Below the pieces are notes generated by a model. It was not told the origin of the DNA. It searched no databases and was given only the letters and a program-made list of their open reading frames with translations. A stretch of 64,000 bases of DNA from Bacillota bacterium (GTDB taxonomy: Bacteria; Vulcanimicrobiota; JAJTBE01), in assembly GCA_021287065.1 (NCBI GenBank), contig JAJTBE010000164.1, positions 1 through 64,000 of the forward strand, given 5' to 3'. Of this stretch, positions 17,615-27,061 are shown piece after piece (position 1 is the stretch's first letter; the number at the start of each line of letters is the position of its first letter). Made by a program: the position numbers and the translations under genes.

Positions 17615-17998
17615 TCACCTCGAAATAAAATCTGTAACAATCTTAATTAATTCATCAATATCCACAGGTTTGGGAATGTATCCGTCAAAGCCATGCCCGA
17701 GAACTCTTTCCCTTTCATTGGGCATAGCACTGGCAGTAAGGGCAATGACAGGAATATGTTTCGTGCCGGGATCTTCCTTGAGTATAAGTAAAGCTTCAAA
17801 ACCGTCCATAACCGGCATCCTGATATCCATCAAAATCAAATCAGGCTGCTCTTCACGGGCTATTTCGACACCGCGGCTGCCGTCATTAGCTTCAATGGTT
17901 TCAAAACCTGCAATCCTCAGCACATCTCTCACCAGCTTCAGATTGCGCAGGTTGTCTTCAACCACCAGTATTCTCTTTTTGTTATTTGCTCCGTTCAT
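17615..17998 (-). CDS. single-domain response regulator (DivK/CheY-like)
   Basis: A 127-residue stand-alone receiver: acidic pair E14/D15, phosphoacceptor D58 in LILMDIRMPVMDG, and a Lys in GYIPKPVD. It has no output domain, so it acts by protein interaction or as a phosphate shuttle. AAGGA six bases before ATG 17998 supports that start (an upstream GTG at 18013 is less likely). It lies between the histidine kinase and the HD-GYP regulator, consistent with a phosphorelay. Confidence 0.92.
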   Translation of the reverse strand: MNGANNKKRILVVEDNLRNLKLVRDVLRIAGFETIEANDGSRGVEIAREEQPDLILMDIRMPVMDGFEALLILKEDPGTKHIPVIALTASAMPNERERVLGHGFDGYIPKPVDIDELIKIVTDFISR

Positions 17999-18023
17999 AT
18001 CGTCCTTATTCACACTATCCAGT

Positions 18024-19628
18024 TTATTGTTTTAGGGGAACTTCGAAAATAAACCGACTACCTTTGTCTTCCCCTTCGCTTTCCGCCCATATTCTGCCGC
18101 CATGCTTTTCCAGAAAGCTCCTGACCAATGGAAGTCCCAGTCCGGAGCCTACAGCTTCTACCATCTTTCCGCTTTTTGTTTTATAGAATTTTTCGAATAT
18201 CATGCTTCTGTCTTCTTCCGATATGCCTATTCCGGTATCGGAAATGCAGACCCTTATTAAATCGCCGATAAGTGAAGCTTCTATCTTGATTTCTCCACCA
18301 TCGGGAGTAAATTTTGAAGCGTTTGTGAGAATGTTGAACATAACCTGCTTCATTTTTCGCTCATCTGCAATAAACTCAACCATATCGAGTTCCGGATCCA
18401 TATCGAGATGAAGGTTTATCCCGTGCCGGATCGATTTTTCCCTAATAAGCAGAAGACTGTGTTCAAGCCATTCCCTGATGCTGATTCTGCTGATTTCAAG
18501 CTCCATCTTTCCCGCTTCAACCTTTGAAAGATCGAGAATGTCATTAATAAGGGACAGCAGGTGTCTTCCGCTTTCAACTATATCATTAACATATTCAAGC
18601 TGTTTTTCGTTAAGTGCTCCAAAATACTGTTTCTGAAGAACCTGAGAAAAGCCCAGAACTGCGTTGAGAGGTGTTCTCAGTTCGTGGGACATATTGGCAA
18701 GAAAAACGCTTTTTGCTTTATTTGCTGATTCTGACTCGTCTTTCGCCCTTCGAAGCTCCATTTCGAGCCGTCTTCTTTCCATAATAAAGCCTGCGGTCAA
18801 TCCAAGGTCCTGCATAACACTCAAGCTAAGCAATTTGCCGGTGTAATCGGTCAGGGTATAAAATTCCATTATTGCATAAAGGTTAGTTCCGTAAAAAACA
18901 GGAATTCTCAAAATCCCATGAATTTTTTCGGAAACATCGGGGATTCCGTCCGGCAGCTGCTGCCAGTGTATTTTGTGGCTTGAAATTATCTCTGCGGGGA
19001 GATTTTCCGTGAAATGCAGACCGTGTTCCCTTGTGTTAGATTCCGAACTTATCAGCTCTTTGTTTTCGATGTGAAGGAAGGTTTTAACCGTCAGCTTTTC
19101 CGAATGGCAGTCCGGGCAGTTTTCTATATACAAAACAGCCTGAGGACAGTTTAAAAGCAGTGCGGTCTGAGTAATAAGGGTGGTCAGTATCTGGTCCCCG
19201 GGCAATCCTGCGTCGGAGGCTTCCTGAATCTTTGCCATAATGGATTCGATACCGGTTTTGAGAGCTGAAATATCGCCTTCGCCCTGTTTGTTGTTGGGTT
19301 TTGTAAATGGCTTGAGAATGAAAGCTGCGGCTCCCTTTTCACCGTTTATGGTGTCGAAGTTAACCGAATCCTCTGATTTTATAGCTATAACCGGAATTCC
19401 GGTCTCTGTGGTTTTCAGAACACCGAGCATATCGGTGCATTCTCTTTCGAGCATGGTTTCATTGATTACAATAATCCCGATATCGTTTTTTATTGCAATC
19501 TGAAGCCCTTCCTGCTCCGAATTTGTGGTAAATATTTCGTAATGCTCGCCAAAAACCCGAAGGAAATCAGCAACATGTTCCTTGTCGTCATCCATATACA
19601 ATATTCGGGTTTTTGTCTGCTCATCCAT
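18024..19628 (-). CDS. histidine kinase with degenerate N-terminal receiver and GAF domain
   Basis: A 534-residue soluble kinase. The N-terminus (1-115) is receiver-like (D13-D15, K106 in ILKPF), but the phosphoacceptor is Asn56 (IIVINETM), so it probably cannot be phosphorylated. A GAF-like region follows (about 135-285, with a CPDCH motif at 171-175), then HisKA with His315 in FLANMSHELRTPLN and a HATPase with NILTNASKF, DTGIGISEED and GSGLGLPL. The GAF-region Cys/His cluster could bind a metal or cofactor, which is speculative. It heads the operon with two regulators. A GGAGG lies 11 bases before the ATG. Confidence 0.9.
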   Translation of the reverse strand: MDEQTKTRILYMDDDKEHVADFLRVFGEHYEIFTTNSEQEGLQIAIKNDIGIIVINETMLERECTDMLGVLKTTETGIPVIAIKSEDSVNFDTINGEKGAAAFILKPFTKPNNKQGEGDISALKTGIESIMAKIQEASDAGLPGDQILTTLITQTALLLNCPQAVLYIENCPDCHSEKLTVKTFLHIENKELISSESNTREHGLHFTENLPAEIISSHKIHWQQLPDGIPDVSEKIHGILRIPVFYGTNLYAIMEFYTLTDYTGKLLSLSVMQDLGLTAGFIMERRRLEMELRRAKDESESANKAKSVFLANMSHELRTPLNAVLGFSQVLQKQYFGALNEKQLEYVNDIVESGRHLLSLINDILDLSKVEAGKMELEISRISIREWLEHSLLLIREKSIRHGINLHLDMDPELDMVEFIADERKMKQVMFNILTNASKFTPDGGEIKIEASLIGDLIRVCISDTGIGISEEDRSMIFEKFYKTKSGKMVEAVGSGLGLPLVRSFLEKHGGRIWAESEGEDKGSRFIFEVPLKQ

Positions 19629-19711
19629 CAGGTCTTCATCCTCCGCCTTAACCAGTGGCTCAGGCTTTAGTGCATTATTATTTTAGTGATTTGATTTTCC
19701 TGTCTGATTTC

Positions 19712-20194
19712 CTATTTCGGAAATTTCATTGTTGACACAACTGCTTCAATTTCTTTCAGGTGTTTTTCAAAATCCTGAAAGTCTGCGGAATAGAATACAT
19801 GATAAATGACTTCTTTGTTTTTGCTGAGGCAGCTTATCATAAGATTCATCTGTTTTCCGTCGGAAGCAACGATTCTGTATGCTTTGTGACCGTCGATTGT
19901 GATCTGTTTCTTCTCTTTTACATCGTATTCTTTGGTGAGATCACTGACTTCCTTCTCAAGAGATGCGCCCAGCACATTGTTGATTCCGCTGAAGCTTACC
20001 CGGGCTTCATCTGCAAAAGTGAAGGATACTCCGTCAAAATTTTCCGGCGGCGGGTCTTTATGCTTTTCCCACGCTGCTGGGTAGTCGATCCTGAAACCAA
20101 ACCTGTCGTTGAAATAGCTTCCTGCAAAGCACATGCCGGTGAGCAGCAGTGCAAAGACCAGCGAAAGAAAAACCCTGCATGTTTTCTTTTTCAT
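19712..20194 (-). CDS. exported PsbP/DcrB-like small protein
   Basis: A 160-residue exported protein: signal peptide (1-24, ending CFA) then a PsbP-like domain beginning with SYFNDRFGFRIDYPAAWEK, the pattern seen in PsbP and DcrB-type proteins. Such proteins are periplasmic; their role outside photosynthesis is unknown. The Cys before the cleavage site does not make a good lipobox. GGAGG lies about 12 bases before the ATG. It lies upstream of the signalling operon on the same strand and may be separate. Confidence 0.75.
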   Translation of the reverse strand: MKKKTCRVFLSLVFALLLTGMCFAGSYFNDRFGFRIDYPAAWEKHKDPPPENFDGVSFTFADEARVSFSGINNVLGASLEKEVSDLTKEYDVKEKKQITIDGHKAYRIVASDGKQMNLMISCLSKNKEVIYHVFYSADFQDFEKHLKEIEAVVSTMKFPK

Positions 20195-20389
20195 AATTGC
20201 TTCATACCTCCGATAATTCTGCTAATATATTCGATATCTTTTAGACAGTTCCTATTAGTCGTGAAACGAAATTATTTTCATTTGTTTGATTAAGAAATCT
20301 TAATATTTTGGCTATAGACTTAATGGAGGCTTGTAGTGATATTAATTTGGGTTGTTGTGATTTATCGTATTACTTTATTTACTAATCTA

Positions 20390-20398
20390 TGCTATAAT
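20390..20398 (+). promoter_or_regulatory. extended -10 promoter of the SagB-like gene
   Basis: TGC immediately before TATAAT (20393-20398) makes an extended -10 element, which compensates for a weak -35 (TTACTT, 17 bases upstream). Transcription would start near 20405, about 60 bases before the GTG start. Seen in sequence; use inferred. Confidence 0.55.
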
Positions 20399-20465
20399 TA
20401 TAGTTTGAATTTCTGCTTCCGGATCAACAAAAAACCTTGTTGGTTTCAGAAAGGAGAAGCTCCCT

Positions 20466-21098
20466 GTGGAGAATGCAGTTTCAGAAAACACACAAATCAG
20501 ACCAGAAGTAAAAAAAGAACTTATCAGTCTTCCTATGATATCAAAAAAAGGCAGTTTATCATTTGAAGAAGTCCTGTCATCAAGAAAATCAGTCAGAAAA
20601 TTTTCATCAAAAGAACTCGATTGGAATCAGACGGGACAACTGCTTTGGGCAGTGCAGGGAGTTCAGTTTGTTAACAAAAAGAAGAAAACTTCACCGTCAG
20701 CAGGCAGTACTTATCCTTTAACAGCTTATGTAGTATGCTCGGAAGGTGTTTTTAAATATCTGCCGGAAGAGCATAAACTGCTGGTGATCGTACAGGGCGA
20801 CCACCGTACTGCTCTGAGCATGGCAGCCCTTGAACAGAAATGGGTTGCCGAAGCTCCTTTATCGGTGATTCTGACTGGAATTTACGAGAGGACTGAAGAA
20901 AGATACGGTGCAAGAGGAAGGACATATGTTCAGATGGAAGCTGGACACGCAGCCCAGAATCTGCACCTTCAGGCTGTTTCATTAGGACTCGGATCGGTTC
21001 CTGTAGGCGCCTTTATTGATTCGAAGGTTGCCCAGATTATCAGATGCAGGGAAGGAGAAATTCCTCTCTACATTCTACCAGTTGGATATTCGGAATAA
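20466..21098 (+). CDS. SagB/ThcOx family nitroreductase-like oxidoreductase
   Basis: A 210-residue FMN-dependent nitroreductase fold of the SagB/ThcOx branch: SSRKSVRKFSSKELDWNQ binds FMN phosphate, and SPSAGSTYPL and GHAAQNLHLQAVSLGLGSV are the family signatures. SagB enzymes oxidise azolines in TOMM peptide biosynthesis, but no YcaO or E1-like partner is here, so this stand-alone copy may reduce other substrates. The start is GTG 20466 with AAGGAG nine bases upstream. It is monocistronic. Confidence 0.86.
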   Translation: MENAVSENTQIRPEVKKELISLPMISKKGSLSFEEVLSSRKSVRKFSSKELDWNQTGQLLWAVQGVQFVNKKKKTSPSAGSTYPLTAYVVCSEGVFKYLPEEHKLLVIVQGDHRTALSMAALEQKWVAEAPLSVILTGIYERTEERYGARGRTYVQMEAGHAAQNLHLQAVSLGLGSVPVGAFIDSKVAQIIRCREGEIPLYILPVGYSE

Positions 21099-21316
21099 GC
21101 AATCATATAAATTCAGAATTCGTAATTTCTCTTATACTTTTTGAACACAGCCTGCCGGTAGCACTAACGGAAGCATAGGCAGTTAAAAGTGCGCGCCTGT
21201 TTTATATTATTTCAGGCAAGGCTGTATGGCAGGGAAACCAAATAGCAGATATACAAAAAATCAAAGCGCTGTTGTTATGGAATCTTTTGACTCCTGTTGA
21301 CGAGAGGAGAGTTGAA

Positions 21317-23722
21317 ATGAGTGTTGATTCCAAAAATATAGCGGTCCGTTTATACGCGGAAAAACAGAATGAACTTGTTTTGTCAGGTCAGAATGCAAAA
21401 AAAGGTCTGATTTCCGCTGAGGTTTGTTCTATTCTTAATTCACTGAACGAAATTGTGTGGTCGGTTGAATCCGAATCACTCAGACTTATTTATATCAGTC
21501 ATTCTGCAGAAGGGGTGTTTTGCAGAAATTTAGGAGAATTTGAAGCAAATACTGAACTATGGCTTGAGATAGTGCATCCACTCGATAAGGAACGGGTTGT
21601 TGAATTTTTCAGGACAATCCCTGAAATGGAAAAAACCGAAATCCACTACAGAATACTCCGCCCAAACAGAGAATGCAGGTATGTTAAACACAAAGCATTC
21701 AAATACCCCGGAGGCGCGGGGGCAATGTCGGTTATTAAGGGGATTATCACTGATATTACCGAGCTTATGAGCCTTCAGGACAATCTGAAAATCAGCAAGG
21801 AAAGGTATGAAGCTGTTGTTCAGGGGCAAACTGAGCTGATTAAGCGGTATTTTGTAGATACCACCATTACATTTGTAAATGATGCATACTGTCGTTTTTT
21901 CGGAGCAAAAGTGGAAAATCTGGTTGGAACAAGTTTTATGAATTTTGTTCCCGGTTCTCAGCGAAGACGGATTTCTAAAATAATTGACAGCATTAGTAAA
22001 GAAAATAATCAGGTTGAATTTGAATACGAAGTAAAAAGGTATGACGGCGAGAAGCGGTGGATTAAGTGGAACGACAGAGCAATTCTTGATGAAAAGGGGC
22101 AGATTATTGAGATTCAGTCCGTTGGAAGAGATATAACCGAAAAGAAAATTGCCTCAAAACTGGTAGCACTTCAGAAAGATTTGGGTATCGAACTCAGTGC
22201 AATTTCCGAACTGAAGGAAGCTTTGAGCCTGTGCCTTAAAACAGCTCTGAAAGCTTCCGGTCTTGACTGCGGCAGTATATATCTTCTGAATGATGAAAAT
22301 CAGGAATTTGAACTGCAGGCATGGGAAGGTATGTCTGATAGCTGTGCAGTTGAAAAAGCTTCTTTCTGCACAAAGACAAGACAGGCAAAGATGCTTTTAA
22401 AAGGGCATCCTGTTTACATGCCCTATGATAAGCTTTCCGACTCGGAAAAGAGACATAAAGTGTGCGGGGCATTGAAAGGTGTTGCCTTAATTCCCATTAA
22501 AATCAGGGAAAAAATCATAGGTTCTTTTAATCTTGGAAGTAAAGTTTATGCAGAGATACCCCAGGGTTCAAAAAATGCTCTTGAAGCTATTGCAGCCCAG
22601 GTTGGCAACACGATTGACCGTATCAGATCCCAGGAAGCAGTATGGGAAAGCAGAAGAAATCTGAATCTTCTCTTTGATTCAATAGGGGACTTTATCTTTA
22701 TTATCAATTTTAACATGACTGTGATTAATGTTAATAATGAGGTTCTTTGTAAATTGGGATATGCAAGGGAAGAAATTATAGGCAAAAGTTTATGCACTTT
22801 TCATGGCGAAAATATCTCGGATTTGGCAAAAGAGATTAGTAAAACCATAATAGAAGGTAAGAACGGATATTGTCTTGTTTCACTTCGGGCAAGAGACGGA
22901 CGCATGATTCCGGTGGAAACAAAAATTACATACGGTAAGTGGGACGACGAGGATGTTCTTATCGGAATAAGCCGTGATATTTCAGACAGACTCCGCCTTG
23001 AGCATGATCTTGAAAACAAAGATAAGGAGCTTCATGATTTTACATACACAGTAAGTCATGATTTAAGAAATCCTGTGAATGTTCTCAAATCATTCCTTGT
23101 TGCAATAAAAGAAGACCCGGAACTGTTCGACGGCTATTTTGAAAGGGTTTTAAAACAGTCGGACAGACTCAAGCACTTTATTGATGATATGATTTCACTT
23201 TCACGGGCGAGCAGAACAGTGGTGGAAACCATGCCTGTTAATCTTGTGTGCATGCTTAACAGGGTATTCGCAGATACATGCAGCCTTATGGATATTGCTG
23301 AGATTTCAATCTCACACGATTTTGTTAAGATGGAGAGCGATCCTGCAAGAATGGAAAGGCTTTTCAGCAATCTGTTCAACAACAGCTCTCAGTATTTTGG
23401 ACAGAATAATAAGAAACTGCTTATTGATATCTCTTTTGTAAAGAAAGAGGGGCAGGTGGAAATCAGATTCAGGGATAACGGCTCAGGGGTTGAAGAAGCA
23501 AATATCGAAAAAATATTTGAGGTGGGATTTACATTCAATAAGAATGTTAGAAACGGTTTCGGACTGCCGGTTTGCCGAAAAATAGTAGAAGCCCACGGAG
23601 GCAGGATGTGGGCTGAAAACAACTCCACAGGCAATGGCCATTCCGGTGGGCTGACTTTTATAATGAGCTTCCCTGAGAATAAGTTTATTTTCGAGCAGAG
23701 TGAAAGATTTATCAGAGTCTGA
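21317..23722 (+). CDS. multi-sensor histidine kinase (PAS-PAS-GAF-PAS)
   Basis: An 801-residue soluble kinase. I see PAS domains at about 40-150 and 165-275 (each ending in a PAC-like GRDITE/DITEL motif), a GAF domain at about 290-450, a third PAS at about 460-580, then HisKA (YTVSHDLRNPVN) and HATPase (NLFNNSSQYF, DNGSGVEE, GFGLPVCRKIVE). It has no membrane segment or receiver. The cognate regulator is not adjacent. AGGAG lies eight bases before ATG 21317. Its end overlaps the convergent efflux adaptor gene by 11 bases. Confidence 0.9.
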   Translation: MSVDSKNIAVRLYAEKQNELVLSGQNAKKGLISAEVCSILNSLNEIVWSVESESLRLIYISHSAEGVFCRNLGEFEANTELWLEIVHPLDKERVVEFFRTIPEMEKTEIHYRILRPNRECRYVKHKAFKYPGGAGAMSVIKGIITDITELMSLQDNLKISKERYEAVVQGQTELIKRYFVDTTITFVNDAYCRFFGAKVENLVGTSFMNFVPGSQRRRISKIIDSISKENNQVEFEYEVKRYDGEKRWIKWNDRAILDEKGQIIEIQSVGRDITEKKIASKLVALQKDLGIELSAISELKEALSLCLKTALKASGLDCGSIYLLNDENQEFELQAWEGMSDSCAVEKASFCTKTRQAKMLLKGHPVYMPYDKLSDSEKRHKVCGALKGVALIPIKIREKIIGSFNLGSKVYAEIPQGSKNALEAIAAQVGNTIDRIRSQEAVWESRRNLNLLFDSIGDFIFIINFNMTVINVNNEVLCKLGYAREEIIGKSLCTFHGENISDLAKEISKTIIEGKNGYCLVSLRARDGRMIPVETKITYGKWDDEDVLIGISRDISDRLRLEHDLENKDKELHDFTYTVSHDLRNPVNVLKSFLVAIKEDPELFDGYFERVLKQSDRLKHFIDDMISLSRASRTVVETMPVNLVCMLNRVFADTCSLMDIAEISISHDFVKMESDPARMERLFSNLFNNSSQYFGQNNKKLLIDISFVKKEGQVEIRFRDNGSGVEEANIEKIFEVGFTFNKNVRNGFGLPVCRKIVEAHGGRMWAENNSTGNGHSGGLTFIMSFPENKFIFEQSERFIRV

Positions 23723-25373
23723 TTCTTACACTCTTCCGCTCTGTTTTTTCCTTACTCTGTCTTTCCTTTTCGGTATAGGCATCAGTAATTATCTCGGTAT
23801 TTTCCGCAATATCTCCGGATACTACTTCAGTATAGCTGCTGTCTGATATACCGGTTGTTATTTTTACCCGTGCCGGTTTATCATTTTTAAGAATCCATAG
23901 TGTTGCTTCGTTTGAACTCTTGCTGCTTTTACCTTCTTCTGCAGTGTCGCCTTTGCCGCCGGGTCCTCCGGGGGGTGGGCCTCCGGGACCGGGGATAATT
24001 CCTGAAGGCTTGCCTTTGCCCTTGCCTTTTGACTTGCTATTTCCGTTGCCATTTTTCATATCTTCAGGGAATGGGAAGTTTGCAATTTTGTCAGGTCTGA
24101 AACGAAGAGCCGAGTTTGGAACCCGCAGGACATTTTCTTTGGTTTCCACGGTTATGTCAATATTTGCGGTCATGCCCGGTTTGAGTTTCAGACCTTTATT
24201 GTCTGTTCTTATGATTACTTCATAGGTTACAACATTTGATTCCACAACTGCATTGGTGCGGACCTGAAATACGGTTCCGACAAAATCCTCATCAGGATAA
24301 GCATCTACGGTAAACTTTACTTTCTGACCCTGTTTGACTTTGCCGATATCAGCTTCGTCCACTGAAGCTTTTACTTCCATATTTTCGAGGTTTTTTGCAA
24401 TTATAAAAAGGGACGGTGCTGTAAATGATGCCGCCACAGTCTGTCCCACATCAACTTTTCTGTTGATTACTATGCCATTGATGGGTGATCTGATAATACA
24501 TCTCTCAAGATTTACCTGAACTGCATTTACATCACCTTTTGCCTGGTCGATGGTTGCGTGGGATGATATAAGCTTAGCCGCTGCAGCTCTGACCTGAGCC
24601 TCTGCGGAATCCTTTTTGATCTTGGCTGCATCAAGATTTGAATAGGCTGATTTCAGGTTTGATCTGGATGCATCGATGTTGGCTTTTGATGCTTTAACCT
24701 GAGCATTTGCCGATTCGTAATCTGCCTGGGCGGTTTTAAGCTGCAGATCATAGGAGTCCTTTTCGCTCTGTGAAATAAGCTCACGGCGGTATAGTTCCTG
24801 CGCTCTTTTATTTTCAGCCTTTTTATTGTCAAGTTCAGCCTGGTTCTTTCTCATGTTGGCTTCTGCAACCAGACTGTTGCCGATAATGTTCTGGAGATCT
24901 GCCTTTGCTTTGTCAACGCTTGCAGTAGCCTGATGGATTCCTGCGATTGCATTCTGAACGCTTATTTTTGAATCGTCGAGATCTGCCTGCGCCTGTCTTA
25001 ACTGAGCTTCACCGCTTTCAAGCTTTGCCTTTGCCTGTGATAACTGGACTTCGTATGTTGCAGGATCGATTCTTGCAATAATCTGCCCTTCGGTGACCTT
25101 GTCGTTATAATCGACATAGATTGCCTGAATCGCACCTGAAACCTGGCTGCCGACATCAACAGTGGTTACAGCGGAAAGGCTGCCTGTAGATGAAACTGTG
25201 GCAACGATTTTGCCTTTTTCAGCTTTTTGTGTTTCAAATACGATTTTACTCAGTTTTTTTGAGTTGATAACATTAAAAATAATCAAGCCTGCCACAATAA
25301 GGACAATGACGCTTACGATTATTATTCGTTTCAGCTTTCTTTTCTTTTTGAGTTTTATGATGTCTTCGTCCAT
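23712..25373 (-). CDS. efflux periplasmic adaptor, MacA/HlyD-like
   Basis: A 553-residue membrane-fusion protein: one N-terminal transmembrane helix (about 16-36), a biotinyl-lipoyl half motif, a long Ala-rich coiled-coil hairpin (about 85-270), then the barrel domain with VPNSALRFRP, typical of MacA-like adaptors. A Gly/Pro/Lys-rich insert near the C-terminus (about 440-480) is unusual. It bridges an inner-membrane pump and TolC. It lies 27 bases after tolC on the same strand, but no MacB, RND or HlyB-type pump is here. TGGAGAT precedes the ATG. Confidence 0.88.
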   Translation of the reverse strand: MDEDIIKLKKKRKLKRIIIVSVIVLIVAGLIIFNVINSKKLSKIVFETQKAEKGKIVATVSSTGSLSAVTTVDVGSQVSGAIQAIYVDYNDKVTEGQIIARIDPATYEVQLSQAKAKLESGEAQLRQAQADLDDSKISVQNAIAGIHQATASVDKAKADLQNIIGNSLVAEANMRKNQAELDNKKAENKRAQELYRRELISQSEKDSYDLQLKTAQADYESANAQVKASKANIDASRSNLKSAYSNLDAAKIKKDSAEAQVRAAAAKLISSHATIDQAKGDVNAVQVNLERCIIRSPINGIVINRKVDVGQTVAASFTAPSLFIIAKNLENMEVKASVDEADIGKVKQGQKVKFTVDAYPDEDFVGTVFQVRTNAVVESNVVTYEVIIRTDNKGLKLKPGMTANIDITVETKENVLRVPNSALRFRPDKIANFPFPEDMKNGNGNSKSKGKGKGKPSGIIPGPGGPPPGGPGGKGDTAEEGKSSKSSNEATLWILKNDKPARVKITTGISDSSYTEVVSGDIAENTEIITDAYTEKERQSKEKTERKSVRIRL

Positions 25374-25400
25374 TTTTATCTCCAGTTAAAATAGTAAAAT

Positions 25401-26834
25401 CTATTTAAAAAGTGTATCTCTGAATACCGTGACTCCTATTGCCTTTTCGAGTTTTGCTCTGGCAATGTAATAGTCGAGGATTGCTTTAATCAGGTCGGTT
25501 TTTGCCTGCTGAAGAGCAACTCTGGCATCGGTGAATTCGAGGTTGTCGCTGACTCCCACTTCGTATCTTCCCTGAGCAAGATTGAAGTTTTCCCTTGCTT
25601 TATCAAGGGCTTTTTCAAGCACTTCAATACTGCGCTTTGATTCTTCCAGTTTGAGGTAAGCTTCCTGGACTTCGAGGTATATTTTCTGCCACAATCTTTC
25701 TCTGGTTGCCTGCAGGTATTTGAGGTTTTCCTGATTTTCCACTATGGTGTAATCTCTGTTTCCTCCGTCAAATACATCGAAATCAAGTGAAACGCCCCAG
25801 CCCCAGGCTATTCTGTTGAAAGTAAAGCGGCTGTTGGAATAACCGTATGATGCATTGCCGTTTACTGTAGGATACCAGTTCGCCCGTGCCTGATTTACCC
25901 TGTTTTTTCCTGCATTCTCCTGAGCAATTATTTTCAGAAGATCGGGTCTGTGTTTTGAAGCTAAATCTATTGCTTTGTCAAACTCAAGTTTAAGCTCTAC
26001 AAATTCCACATTTTCATCAAGGGGATAATCGAATGAGCCGGCTATTCCTATGGCATTGGCGAGATTTGCTCTTGCCAGTTTTGCATCATTCTCGGATTTG
26101 ATTAGTGTCAGTTTTGAATTGGCAAGATCAACTTCAGCTTTTGTTACTTCAATTTTAGAACGTCTTCCTACCTGAAAAAAGCCTTTTGCCTGTTTGAGGT
26201 GGAGTTCCTGCTGGCTTACTGACTCTCTGCTTACTTCAAGAATTTTATTGGCTGCAACTGTACTATAATATGTAGATCTGATATTGAGAATAATTGTATC
26301 AGCCACAGAAAGAATTTCATAACTTGCCGCTTCAAGGTTGTCTTTGGCTACAGCTACTGAAAAAGCAGTTCTTCCAAAATCATATATCTGTTGGGTCATT
26401 GATATTGTTGATCTGTAGGCATCAGATTCCACTTTTGTTAAAGGGCTGAAGCCTGAGATTTCGGAAGTGGTGGGGTTTTCTATTACTGAACGTGAATATG
26501 TAGCTGTGTAGCCGACCTGAGGGAAGTAGGCTGATCTTACTTCATTGACCTGTGCTTTGGAGGCATTTTTCAGTGCAATGGCTGCTTTAAGGTCGGGGTG
26601 AATCTTAAATGCCTGCTTAATGCAGTCTTCAAGGGTAACTATTTTATCCCCTGAAGTGGGTGCTGCCGCGGGAGCAACAGAAGTCTCCTGGCAGAATGCC
26701 GGAGTAATTACTGCTGACAAGATCAGCAGACAGAGAATGCAAAAAGAGCGATTCAGCGGACTTCCTGTTCTTTGTCTTTCTTTTCTAACACTGTTAGGCG
26801 TTGTTAATCTGTTTTTGTATTTTGATTCTGACAT
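25401..26834 (-). CDS. TolC family outer-membrane efflux protein
   Basis: A 477-residue outer-membrane channel of the TolC family. A signal peptide (about residues 28-50, CILCLLILSAVITPAFC) is preceded by an unusually long polar N-terminus, so the true start may be further in, but no ATG/GTG/TTG with a better site is present. The body shows duplicated alpha-helical repeats with ITLEDCIKQA-like and GVSDNLEFTDARVALQQAKTD segments typical of the family. It forms the exit duct for the adaptor encoded directly downstream. It is evidence for an outer membrane. Confidence 0.9.
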   Translation of the reverse strand: MSESKYKNRLTTPNSVRKERQRTGSPLNRSFCILCLLILSAVITPAFCQETSVAPAAAPTSGDKIVTLEDCIKQAFKIHPDLKAAIALKNASKAQVNEVRSAYFPQVGYTATYSRSVIENPTTSEISGFSPLTKVESDAYRSTISMTQQIYDFGRTAFSVAVAKDNLEAASYEILSVADTIILNIRSTYYSTVAANKILEVSRESVSQQELHLKQAKGFFQVGRRSKIEVTKAEVDLANSKLTLIKSENDAKLARANLANAIGIAGSFDYPLDENVEFVELKLEFDKAIDLASKHRPDLLKIIAQENAGKNRVNQARANWYPTVNGNASYGYSNSRFTFNRIAWGWGVSLDFDVFDGGNRDYTIVENQENLKYLQATRERLWQKIYLEVQEAYLKLEESKRSIEVLEKALDKARENFNLAQGRYEVGVSDNLEFTDARVALQQAKTDLIKAILDYYIARAKLEKAIGVTVFRDTLFK

Positions 26835-27061
26835 AAAAAAGGCAACTGGGGAACCATATCATTTTATGATTTCCATTCCTTCCTTCCGGACAACTTTTTA
26901 TTACTGTCGGGTTTCTATTAAATTTATTCCATTTCCTTTATTTTGCTTTTTTGGTAAAAGGAATTTTACATTATGCCATGAATACTTTATCGCATGTATA
27001 AAGGAATTGGGGTAATATCGGAAAATTTAAAAGATAATAAAGTGTCGGCAGGACGATGAAC

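Noticed and set aside
21130-21300. Possible structured RNA or c-di-GMP riboswitch before the PAS kinase
   Set aside because: Stretches such as GCCTGCCGG...GGCAG pair weakly, but the conserved GEMM core and the SRP-type GGAAG loop pattern were not found in order. Too weak to call.
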